From Dehalococcoidia bacterium (GTDB lineage: Bacteria; Chloroflexota; Dehalococcoidia; UBA2979): a stretch of 64,000 nucleotides of DNA. Position 1 is the first letter of the stretch. Each line of letters opens with the position of its first letter. The stretch spans positions 62,001-126,000 of the forward strand of contig SHYS01000005.1 in NCBI GenBank assembly GCA_009692685.1, in the 5' to 3' direction. Below the pieces are notes generated by a model that ran no database searches, was not told the DNA's origin, and saw nothing but the letters and a program-made list of their open reading frames with translations. Positions 46,832-53,996 of this stretch are shown piece by piece. The position numbers and the translations under genes are program-made.

Positions 46832-48088
46832 ATGTCTTTCGAACGCGCTCTTCGCTGCAGGGAGTGTGGCCGCGAGTACAGCCTCGCGCCGATCTTCTCG
46901 TGCGAGTTCTGCTTCGGACCGCTCGAGGTCGCCTACGACTACGACGCGATTCGCGCCTCGATCTCCCGCGACAGCATCACCGCCGGCCCGACCACGCTCT
47001 GGCGCTACGCAGATCTGCTCCCGTGCGATCCGGCCTACAAGGTTGATATCGGGACGGGCTACACGCCCCTCGTCGAGGCGCCACGCCTCGCGAAGGCGGT
47101 CGGTCTCAAGAAGCTCTGGCTGAAGAACGACACCGTGAACCCAACATGGTCGTTCAAAGATCGAGTCGTTTCGGTTGCGATCGCGCGGGCGCGACAGTTC
47201 GGCTTTGACGCGATGGCCTGCGCCAGTACGGGTAACCTCGCGAATTCCGTTTCGGCCCACGCGGCCGCGGCGGGCATGGACGCCTACGTCTTCATCCCGG
47301 ACGATCTAGAGCAGGGCAAGGTCGTGGGCAGCGCGGTCTACCGCCCCATCCTCGTGATGATCGAAGGGTCATACGACGACGTAAACCGGCTCTGCACCGA
47401 GCTGGCCGCCGATCACAACTGGGCATTCGTGAACATCAACGTCCGCCCCTATTATGCCGAAGGCTCTCGCACGCTGGCCTTCGAGGTTGCGGAGCAGCTG
47501 GGGTGGCGCGCGCCGCAACGTGTGGTCGCGCCGATGGCCTCGGGCTCTCTCTTCACCAAGATCTGGAAAGGCTTTCAGGAGTTCCACAAGGTGGGCCTCA
47601 TCGATGAGCCGCACACGAGGATGTCCGGCGCGCAGGCCAGCGGCTGCTCGCCCATTACCACGGCGTTCCAGAACGACACGTTCAACTTCGTGCCGCAGAA
47701 ACCGAACACCATCGCCCGCTCGCTCGCGATCGGCAATCCGGCCGATGGGTACTACGCTCTGAAGGTGATGGAAGAAACCAACGGCAACGCGGAGATGGCC
47801 ACCGACGAGGAGATCGTCGCGGGCATCTACCTGCTTGCAGAGACCGAGGGCATCTTTGCCGAGACCGCCGGTGGCGTAACGGTCGCCTGTCTCAAGAAGC
47901 TCGTGGCAAGCGGTGCGATCGACCATAACGAGGAGACGGTGGCGTTCATCACGGGCGCTGGCCTCAAGACGGTTGAGGCGGTCATCGACTCGATGGACGA
48001 GCCCATCCGGATTCCGGCGCACACGGCCGCCTTTGATGAGGCGTTCGCCCGGCGCCAGGCACGCACGTCCGTGGGCGCAGGAGTCTAG
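46832..48088 (+). CDS. Threonine synthase-like PLP enzyme under SAM control
   Basis: The 418-residue fold-type II PLP protein is of the ThrC family. It opens with a four-cysteine ribbon (CRECGREYS and CEFCFG). Then come IGTGYTPLVEAPRLAKAVG, NDTVNPTWSFKDRVVSVA with the PLP Lys, and STGNLANSVSAHAAAAGM, the phosphate-binding loop. The family normally turns O-phosphohomoserine into threonine. Here a SAM riboswitch precedes it, and a NIL gene (two bases after) and a ThiS-like gene follow. That context is unusual for threonine and suggests sulfur use, perhaps homocysteine from phosphohomoserine. This is inference. Plain threonine synthase is the alternative. Confidence 0.85.
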   Translation: MSFERALRCRECGREYSLAPIFSCEFCFGPLEVAYDYDAIRASISRDSITAGPTTLWRYADLLPCDPAYKVDIGTGYTPLVEAPRLAKAVGLKKLWLKNDTVNPTWSFKDRVVSVAIARARQFGFDAMACASTGNLANSVSAHAAAAGMDAYVFIPDDLEQGKVVGSAVYRPILVMIEGSYDDVNRLCTELAADHNWAFVNINVRPYYAEGSRTLAFEVAEQLGWRAPQRVVAPMASGSLFTKIWKGFQEFHKVGLIDEPHTRMSGAQASGCSPITTAFQNDTFNFVPQKPNTIARSLAIGNPADGYYALKVMEETNGNAEMATDEEIVAGIYLLAETEGIFAETAGGVTVACLKKLVASGAIDHNEETVAFITGAGLKTVEAVIDSMDEPIRIPAHTAAFDEAFARRQARTSVGAGV

Positions 48089-48090
48089 GC

Positions 48091-48336
48091 ATGGTAAAGA
48101 AGCGCGTTCGTTTCACCTTCGAGCCCAACCTCATCACGCAGCCCGTGATCTACCGGCTGGGCCGTAATTTCGAAATTGTCACCAACATCCGCATGGCGGA
48201 CGTGGACGAGAACGTCGGCTGGGTCATCCTCGAACTCGAAGGTGAGCTTGCCGAGATCGACCGCGGCCTCGCTTGGGCGCAGGAGCTCGGCGTGCGCGTC
48301 GATCCACTCGCCGGCGATGTCGTCGAGGGCGGTTAA
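48091..48336 (+). CDS. NIL-domain protein
   Basis: The 81-residue protein matches the NIL (ferredoxin-like ligand-binding) domain: VRFTFEPNLITQPVIYRLGR, NFEIVTNIRMADVDENVGWV and ILELEG, ending with GVRVDPLAGDV. NIL domains occur on methionine ABC transporters and in sulfur-related proteins, where they bind or sense methionine-type ligands. It starts two bases after the PLP enzyme, so translation is coupled. A free-standing NIL next to a carrier protein points to homocysteine or methionine synthesis. Confidence 0.88.
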   Translation: MVKKRVRFTFEPNLITQPVIYRLGRNFEIVTNIRMADVDENVGWVILELEGELAEIDRGLAWAQELGVRVDPLAGDVVEGG

Positions 48337-48378
48337 GCCAGTCAGCTTCGTATCGCTCTACTCGGAAGGACTGTTGCA

Positions 48379-48654
48379 GTGCCCGTTACCGTGAAGATCC
48401 CCACTCCGCTTCGGGCGCTCACCCTCGATCGCGACACGGTGATCGCCGAGGTGTCCTCGCTCGCCGATCTGGTCACCACCCTCGAAGCCGACTTTCCTGG
48501 GATGCGCGAGCGTCTCTGCGATGACAGTGGGGAGCTGCGGCGCTTCGTAAACGTCTACATCAACGGTGAAGACGTGCGCTTCCTCCAGGGCTTGAAGAGC
48601 AGCCTCAAGTCCGGCGATGAGGTTTCGATCGTTCCGGCAGTCGCTGGAGGCTAA
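48379..48654 (+). CDS. ThiS/MoaD-type sulfur carrier, GG terminus
   Basis: The 91-residue beta-grasp protein ends VSIVPAVAGG, the exact Gly-Gly tail needed for adenylation and thiocarboxylate formation. Other marks are VTVKIPTPLRALT at the start and FVNVYINGEDVRFLQGLKSS. It is closest in the window to the CysO-like carrier at 52666. The GTG at 48379 lies 42 bases after the NIL gene. It completes the SAM-controlled ThrC-NIL-carrier unit. Confidence 0.9.
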   Translation: MPVTVKIPTPLRALTLDRDTVIAEVSSLADLVTTLEADFPGMRERLCDDSGELRRFVNVYINGEDVRFLQGLKSSLKSGDEVSIVPAVAGG

Positions 48655-48715
48655 TCCGCGGCCGTGGTCGACTGGCTGAGATCGAGATGGATCTTGATGG
48701 GAGCCAACGAGCAAC

Positions 48716-49300
48716 GTGAATGCGCTGGCGAACGGCGGAACGGGCCTGCGACGCCACCGCGCCTTTGGGCTCGCGACTGGGTTCGTGTTGCTGCTCACTT
48801 CCTGTAGTCGCGGACCGTCTCCCGCTCCCGAGGTGCCCGTCGCCTCGCCCCCGCCGTCGCCTGCTTCTCGCGCAGAAGTGGACGCCGTAGTCACAGAGAT
48901 CGCCGGCGCACTCGAAGTCGCGCGCGGCGTCCGTGACGCACTCGCTCGTGCATCGACGGATCCGAACTGGGACCGCGTCGAGGGCGTGTGCAAGGCTTAC
49001 CCGCTTGGCCCCGTTGCCACGCCCTTTGGCGTCCGGTTGACCGAGGGCTTTCATGCGCGCTCCTCGAGGTCGGAGTGGTGGCCCGAGGAGGTCGTTGCCA
49101 TCGACTCCGCGGCGGCCGTGACCTGCTTCATCACCGGCGCCGCACGTTCGATCCCGCCTAATTCGCGTATCGAGAACACCGGTCCGACGACTGCGGAGAT
49201 CGCGAGCCAGAGTCTCCTGGCCGCCTTTGCCGATCTCCGCGATCCCTCACTGCCAGCGCTCCGCAGTCTTGTGGAGCATCGGAGCCGTTCGGGAGCCTAG
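48716..49300 (+). CDS. Predicted lipoprotein of unknown function
   Basis: A 194-residue exported protein. Arg-rich N-terminus, hydrophobic stretch and Cys at residue 30 (LLTSC, a good lipobox) are followed by a Pro/Ser spacer and a soluble domain. Its segments include SRAEVDAVVTEIAGALEVA and VEGVCKAYPLGPVATPFG. I do not recognise the domain. The GTG at 48716 gives the signal. Its 3' end meets the convergent broken SRPBCC gene, stops overlapping by four bases. Confidence 0.65.
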   Translation: MNALANGGTGLRRHRAFGLATGFVLLLTSCSRGPSPAPEVPVASPPPSPASRAEVDAVVTEIAGALEVARGVRDALARASTDPNWDRVEGVCKAYPLGPVATPFGVRLTEGFHARSSRSEWWPEEVVAIDSAAAVTCFITGAARSIPPNSRIENTGPTTAEIASQSLLAAFADLRDPSLPALRSLVEHRSRSGA

Positions 49301-49723
49301 GCTGTTTCCGTTTCGGTCCGACGCTTTGCTCATTCGGTCTCCAGAATGAAGTACTTGTTCGTGAGTCGACGTACGAACCAGCTGATGAGCAGGAGGGGGG
49401 AGACCATTAAAGTCGATCGAGATCGTGAGCCGCGTCCCGCCGGCCGTCGGCTCGACGACGTGATTCGCAAGGGCTGAGATGCCCCCGTTGGAGGTCCGCC
49501 ACTTGAAATTGTGCATCGGGTTGAACTCGGTGACCTCGAATGTGGCCGGTCGCAGCTGAGGCTGCAGGACCAGCGCACGACTGCCGACACCGAATGAGCC
49601 GCTATCGAGACGCGTGACGCTCGTGATCGATGCGGTCCACTCGTGCCAGCGTTCCACGCCTGCGAAGATCTTCCAGACACGCTCCGGTGGTGCGGAGATC
49701 TCAATAGATTGTCCGAGGTACAT
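49297..49723 (-). pseudogene. SRPBCC (polyketide cyclase-like) gene with frameshift and stop
   Basis: The first 100 residues are clearly SRPBCC: IEISAPPERVWKIFAGVERW, ASITSVTRLDSGSFGVGSRA and EFNPMHNFKWRTSNGG. At 49396-49401 a run of six G (plus strand) shifts the frame. Removing one base restores GLPLLLISWFVRRLTNKYFI, LETE, then TGA at 49330-49332, then AKRRTETETA and a stop at 49297. The restored end abuts the neighbour's stop, which supports the reading. The indel lies in a homopolymer, so a read error is possible, but the TGA would still be there. Confidence 0.78.
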
Positions 49724-49850
49724 AGCTTGCCCGCCCCTTCGCGCCTCACTGGTCGACAGCGCCGCGCGCGGTTAGTGTACTGGCTTCTGTGAATTTTGTC
49801 ACAAAGTCACGTTGCTGCCGTTGGCCCGGGGTATCCGAGGTACATGGTGC

Positions 49851-49871
49851 TATACTCGACTAAGTTAGTCG
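49851..49871 (+). promoter_or_regulatory. -10 box and palindromic operator of the Rrf2 gene
   Basis: TATACT at 49851-49856 is followed at once by the palindrome CGACTAA-G-TTAGTCG (49857-49871). This is where the transcription start should be, so Rrf2 binding there would block its own gene. No good -35 is seen, only TTGGCC at 49821, which is too far away. Confidence 0.6.
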
Positions 49872-49922
49872 ACAATAGTTTGACGAGTCATTCGAGTCAG
49901 CTCCGGCGGCGGTGTCACGGTG

Positions 49923-50363
49923 ATGAGACTCAGCACCAAGGGCGATTACGGCGTGCGCGCGTTGATCGATCTCGCCATCTACGGCGGTGAGGGACCGGTA
50001 CAGCGCTCCGAGATCGCACGCCGGCAGCATGTGCCAGAATCGTACCTTGACCACCTGCTGGCGCAATTGCGCCGCGACGGGTTCGTGCGAAGCACTCGAG
50101 GGCCTGGCGGTGGGCACGAGCTGTCGCGCCCGGCACAGGAGATCTGCCTGTTGCATGCACTCGAGAGTCTTGAAGGGTCGCTGGCGCCGCTTGCCTGTCT
50201 CGAGGAGACCACCGACGAGCACACGGTGCTGTGCGGCCAGCAGTGGGTCTGGCGCGACATTTACGAGGAGACGCGACGCAGGCTCCAGGCGGTGTCGATT
50301 GCCGATCTTGCCGAGCGCGAGCGTGAACGCATCCGGTCGGACGCGACGAGCTACGTGATCTAA
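49923..50363 (+). CDS. Rrf2-family regulator of the cysteine cluster
   Basis: The 146-residue winged-helix protein reads MRLSTKGDYGVRALIDLAIY, SEIARRQHVPESYLDHLLAQ and LRRDGFVRSTRGPGGGHELS, the typical Rrf2/CymR/IscR start. It has two cysteines in the effector region (LACLEE and VLCGQQ) rather than the three-Cys iron-sulfur set of IscR, so it may sense a metabolite as CymR does. It lies directly before cysK. GTG 49920 or ATG 49923 may start it. Confidence 0.9.
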   Translation: MRLSTKGDYGVRALIDLAIYGGEGPVQRSEIARRQHVPESYLDHLLAQLRRDGFVRSTRGPGGGHELSRPAQEICLLHALESLEGSLAPLACLEETTDEHTVLCGQQWVWRDIYEETRRRLQAVSIADLAERERERIRSDATSYVI

Positions 50364-50417
50364 GCACAGCTGAATCGAGTTCCCCGGGGCCTGGGTGCAC
50401 TCGAAAGGAAGGCACAC

Positions 50418-51353
50418 GTGCACGAGGCAACGGTCGGCGGCAGGCCGCTGATCGCGGACTCCGTTCTCGATCTGATTGGTCACACCCCAATGGTGCGACT
50501 GCATAGCGTGGTGCCCGCAGGCGCGGCCGAGATCCTCGGCAAGCTGGAGTCGGTCAACCCCGGCGGGTCCGTGAAGGATCGCATCGCGCTGAGCATGATC
50601 GATGCGGCAGAACGCGACGGGCAAATCAAGCCCGGTGATTCCCTAGTGGAGCCTACTTCCGGGAACACGGGTATCGGCCTCGCGCTGGTGGCGGCGCGCC
50701 GCGGCTACAAGCTAACACTGACTATGCCCGAGGACATGAGCGTCGAACGCCGCCGCCTACTCGAGCGACTTGGCGCCGACCTGGTGCTCACCCCGGCCAT
50801 CGAGGGCATGCCTGGCGCGGTTTATGCCGCCAACGAACTCGTCCGCCGGCGTGGCTACTTCATGCTTCAGCAGTTTGACAACCCCGCTAATCCGGAGGTG
50901 CATCGCCGGACGACGGGGCCGGAGATCCTCGAAGCCACCGGAGGCCACCTCGATGCGTTCGTTGCCGGCGTCGGCACCGGCGGCACGATTACCGGGGTCG
51001 GGGAGGTGCTGCGCGCCGCAGGCCTTGCAGTCCGCATTGTCGCCGTCGAGCCCGCACTGGCTCCGGTGCTCCAGGGCGGGCGCGCCGGCATCCACGGCAT
51101 CCAGGGCATCGGCGCATCCTTCGTTCCGGGTGTGCTCAATACCGAGATCTACGATGAGGTCATCGGTGTGAAGGACGAAGACGCGTTCGCGATGATGAAG
51201 CGACTCAGCCGCGAAGAAGGGCTGCTGGTCGGTATTTCGTCCGGCGCCAACGTTTGGGCGGCGATGAAAGTGGCGCAGCAACTCGGCGCCGGCAAGCGAG
51301 TCGTCACGATCCTCCCGGACACCGGCGAGCGTTATCTCAGCGTGGCGCTCTGA
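50418..51353 (+). CDS. cysK: Cysteine synthase A-type O-acetylserine sulfhydrylase
   Basis: The 311-residue PLP enzyme shows VLDLIGHTPMVRLHSVVPAG, ESVNPGGSVKDRIALSMID with the PLP Lys, and PTSGNTGIGLALVAARRGYK, then VGTGGTITGVGEVLRAAG and GISSGANVWAAM. These fit CysK, which uses sulfide and O-acetylserine. GTG start. It follows the Rrf2 gene by 54 bases. A second, CysO-type synthase is at 52964, so the host seems to have two ways to make cysteine. Confidence 0.95.
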   Translation: MHEATVGGRPLIADSVLDLIGHTPMVRLHSVVPAGAAEILGKLESVNPGGSVKDRIALSMIDAAERDGQIKPGDSLVEPTSGNTGIGLALVAARRGYKLTLTMPEDMSVERRRLLERLGADLVLTPAIEGMPGAVYAANELVRRRGYFMLQQFDNPANPEVHRRTTGPEILEATGGHLDAFVAGVGTGGTITGVGEVLRAAGLAVRIVAVEPALAPVLQGGRAGIHGIQGIGASFVPGVLNTEIYDEVIGVKDEDAFAMMKRLSREEGLLVGISSGANVWAAMKVAQQLGAGKRVVTILPDTGERYLSVAL

Positions 51354-51444
51354 CGAGCGCGAGCGGGCGTGACTTGGCACAATTGAGCCGGCGCAGTCGA
51401 CGTAATGAACCGCCATCAGGCGGAGCAACGAGGAGGACACCTGC

Positions 51445-52560
51445 ATGGCGGTGAGCGTCTATATCCCATCGCCCTTCCGGCGCCTGACGGCCAACCGCGA
51501 GTACGTGACCGTTGAGGGCACGTGCGTCAGCGATGTTCTGGATGCCGTGAACGCGCAGTACCCGGGCTTCGACATGCTGGTGTACGACGGTGACCACCGG
51601 GTGCCGCGGCACATCAATATCTACGTGAACAACCAGGAGATCCACGACCTGTCAGGCGTCGAGACTGTCCTTCAGGATGGCGACCAGGTTGCTGTCATCC
51701 CCTCCATCGCCGGTGGGGCGGACGGTCCAGTCTCCACGGCGCTCTCCGCCGATGAAGTTATGCGCTACTCACGGCACATTATCATGGGACAGGTGGGCCC
51801 AGTCGGTCAGCGCAAGCTCAAGGCCGCGAAGGTACTGATCGTCGGCGCGGGCGGTCTCGGCTCGCCGGTTGCCATCTACCTCGCACTCGCGGGCGTCGGC
51901 ACGGTCGGGATCGTCGAGTTCGACACGGTCGATCTCTCGAACCTCCAGCGCCAGCTCCTCCATCAGACTGGCGACGTCGGCAAGCGCAAGGCGCTTTCGG
52001 CGCAGGAGACGCTCGCCGCCTACAACCCGGGTGTAGACGTGCGCTTGCACGAGATGCCCCTGACCTCCGACAACGCGGTGGAGATCATCAAGGACTACGA
52101 CTTCGTCGTGAACGGCGCGGACAACTTCGCCACGCGCTACCTCGTTAATGACGCGTGCTACCTCCTTGGGAAGCCGCTCATCGATGGCTCGATTCTCCTC
52201 TTCGACGGGCAGGCCACGGTCTACAAGCCGGGTAGCGGCTGCTACCGCTGCCTCTACCCGGCTCCGCCTCCCCCGGGCCTAGTGCCGTCGTGCGCCGAGG
52301 CTGGCGTGCTGGGCGCGATCACGGGAATCATCGGCTCCATCCAGGCCACCGAGGTCTTCAAGCAGATCCTCGATATTGGCGAGCCGCTGGTCGGGCGGCT
52401 GCTCCTCGTCGATGCGCTTACGATGGAGTTCCGAACGATGAAGATTCGCCGCGATCCGGCTTGCCCGCTGTGCGGCGAGCACGTGACCATTAGCGAGCTC
52501 ATCGACTACGACCAGTTCTGTGGTACGCCTCCCCTGATGGTCGAGGCGGCCGGCGACTAG
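51445..52560 (+). CDS. ThiS/MoaD domain fused to MoeB/ThiF-type E1 enzyme
   Basis: The 371-residue protein joins two parts that are usually separate. Residues 1-91 are a beta-grasp carrier ending VAVIPSIAGG (GG at 90-91) but continuing ADGPVS. Residues 105-371 are an E1-like adenylating enzyme: MRYSRHIIMGQVGPVGQRKL, VLIVGAGGLGSPVAIYLALA, the Arg of LQRQLLHQ, NGADNFATRYLVNDA, CYRCLYP and CPLCGE zinc cysteines and SCAEAGVLG. The E1 probably activates the carriers at 48379 and 52666. The fused GG is usable only after cleavage. A JAMM peptidase is encoded at 55253. Confidence 0.93.
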   Translation: MAVSVYIPSPFRRLTANREYVTVEGTCVSDVLDAVNAQYPGFDMLVYDGDHRVPRHINIYVNNQEIHDLSGVETVLQDGDQVAVIPSIAGGADGPVSTALSADEVMRYSRHIIMGQVGPVGQRKLKAAKVLIVGAGGLGSPVAIYLALAGVGTVGIVEFDTVDLSNLQRQLLHQTGDVGKRKALSAQETLAAYNPGVDVRLHEMPLTSDNAVEIIKDYDFVVNGADNFATRYLVNDACYLLGKPLIDGSILLFDGQATVYKPGSGCYRCLYPAPPPPGLVPSCAEAGVLGAITGIIGSIQATEVFKQILDIGEPLVGRLLLVDALTMEFRTMKIRRDPACPLCGEHVTISELIDYDQFCGTPPLMVEAAGD

Positions 52561-52665
52561 TTCAGCGACTCGACGTGATCGCCGGCACGCCCGCGGGGCT
52601 GCCGGTGCGCCGTCCGGATGCTCATTCGCGTGCACCCGGACGAAGCGAATGTGGAAGGACTGCCG

Positions 52666-52944
52666 GTGCCGGTCAAAGTGCTTGTCACCTCGGTAATTCA
52701 GAAGGTGGTAGACAACCAGAAGGTGTTCACCAGCGACGGGCGCACGATCGCCGAGCTGATCACCAACATCGATAGTCGGTACCCCGGCTTCCGCGAGCAG
52801 ATCGCCAGCGAGAGCGGCGAGCTGCATCGCTTTGTGAACATCTACCTCAATGACGAGGACATCCGCTTCCTCAAGGGCGCAGACACCGAGTTGAGCGATG
52901 GCGACGAGGTCTCGATCCTCCCCGCGCTCGCCGGCGGCGCCTGA
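52666..52944 (+). CDS. cysO: CysO-like sulfur carrier with GGA terminus
   Basis: The 92-residue beta-grasp protein starts at GTG 52666 (GGAAGG seven bases ahead): VPVKVLVTSVIQKVV. It has IAELITNIDSRYPGFREQIA and FVNIYLNDEDIRFLKGADTE, and ends VSILPALAGGA. The last Ala would have to be removed before adenylation, as happens in carrier proteins trimmed by JAMM enzymes. The gene is 20 bases before cysM, as in the Mycobacterium cysO-cysM arrangement. An upstream in-frame ATG at 52618 lacks a ribosome site. Confidence 0.88.
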   Translation: MPVKVLVTSVIQKVVDNQKVFTSDGRTIAELITNIDSRYPGFREQIASESGELHRFVNIYLNDEDIRFLKGADTELSDGDEVSILPALAGGA

Positions 52945-52963
52945 GTCGCGTCGAGGTCACCGC

Positions 52964-53899
52964 GTGCTCTACCGTAGCCTCCTCGACATGGTGGGCAACA
53001 CTCCGCTCGTTGAGATTTCCGCGATGTCGCCCAATCCCGCGGTGCGTCTCTACGCCAAGCTTGAGGGGCAGAACCCAACCGGCTCGGTCAAGGACCGGAT
53101 CGCCAAGTTCATGATCGAGGACGCGGAGCGCTCCGGGCGTCTGCAGCCCGGCCAGACGATCCTCGAGCCGACATCGGGCAACACTGGCATCGCGCTCGCC
53201 CTCGTCGGGCGCCTCAAGGGTTATCCGGTCAAGGTCGTCATGCCGGACGCCGTGAGTCCCGAGCGCGTCGAACTGCTCGAGGCCTTCGGAGCGGAGATCA
53301 TCTACTCGCCCGGCACCCTCGGCACGAACGGCTCGGTGGCGATGGCCCGCGACGTGGCGGCGCAACACCCGGACTGGTTCATGCCGTTCCAGTACGAGAA
53401 TCCGCAGAACCCCGGGGCGCACTACCACTCCACGGCGCCGGAGATCATCGCGGACCTGCCGCAGGTGACTCATTTCGTCGCGGGCCTCGGTACCGGCGGT
53501 ACCCTCACCGGTACCGGCCGCCGGCTGAAGGAGTACCGAGGCGATATCCGGATCATCGCTGCGGCGCCCCATCCGGGGGACCAGGTGCAGGGCCTGCGCA
53601 GCCTGGAGGAGGGCTATATCCCGCCCGTCCTCGACGAATCAGTTCTCGACGGGCGCATCGTCGTCGACTCCGCCACGTCATTCCGGGTGACCAAGGAACT
53701 GACGCAGCTCACGGGGATCTTCGCCGGCATTTCTGGTGGCGCGGTCGTTCGGGCAGCTCAGCGCCTCGCGGAACGCCTCGATGAAGGCCATGTAGTCTGT
53801 CTCCTTGCCGACGGCGGCTGGAAGTATCTGTCGTCCCACCTCTGGACGACGGACTACACGAACATCGAGGAGGACGTTGCCGACAAGCTCTGGTGGTGA
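52964..53899 (+). CDS. cysM: CysO-dependent O-phosphoserine sulfhydrylase CysM
   Basis: The 311-residue PLP enzyme reads SLLDMVGNTPLVEISAMSPN, GQNPTGSVKDRIAKFMIE (PLP Lys) and PTSGNTGIALALVGRLKG, then LGTGGTLTGTGRRLKEYRGD. Its C-terminal LADGGWKYLSSHLWTTDYTN extension, ending in Trp-Trp, is the flexible tail of mycobacterial CysM that guards the active site. That enzyme uses O-phosphoserine and CysO-thiocarboxylate. The start is GTG 52964, 19 bases after cysO. The context supports CysM over plain CysK. Confidence 0.93.
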   Translation: MLYRSLLDMVGNTPLVEISAMSPNPAVRLYAKLEGQNPTGSVKDRIAKFMIEDAERSGRLQPGQTILEPTSGNTGIALALVGRLKGYPVKVVMPDAVSPERVELLEAFGAEIIYSPGTLGTNGSVAMARDVAAQHPDWFMPFQYENPQNPGAHYHSTAPEIIADLPQVTHFVAGLGTGGTLTGTGRRLKEYRGDIRIIAAAPHPGDQVQGLRSLEEGYIPPVLDESVLDGRIVVDSATSFRVTKELTQLTGIFAGISGGAVVRAAQRLAERLDEGHVVCLLADGGWKYLSSHLWTTDYTNIEEDVADKLWW

Positions 53900-53920
53900 C
53901 GGCTCAGCTTCAATGTATCG

Positions 53921-53949
53921 TTGACTTGCGAGTCGCTCGAAGCACTAAC
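53921..53949 (+). promoter_or_regulatory. Possible promoter before the rhodanese gene
   Basis: TTGACT at 53921-53926 with ACTAAC at 53944-53949 after 17 bases. The -10 is weak. It is in the 97-base gap after cysM. Confidence 0.4.
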
Positions 53950-53996
53950 ATCCACACGCCCGGGTTAGCGACATCAAAGGGGAGGGTGGTCAGTCA

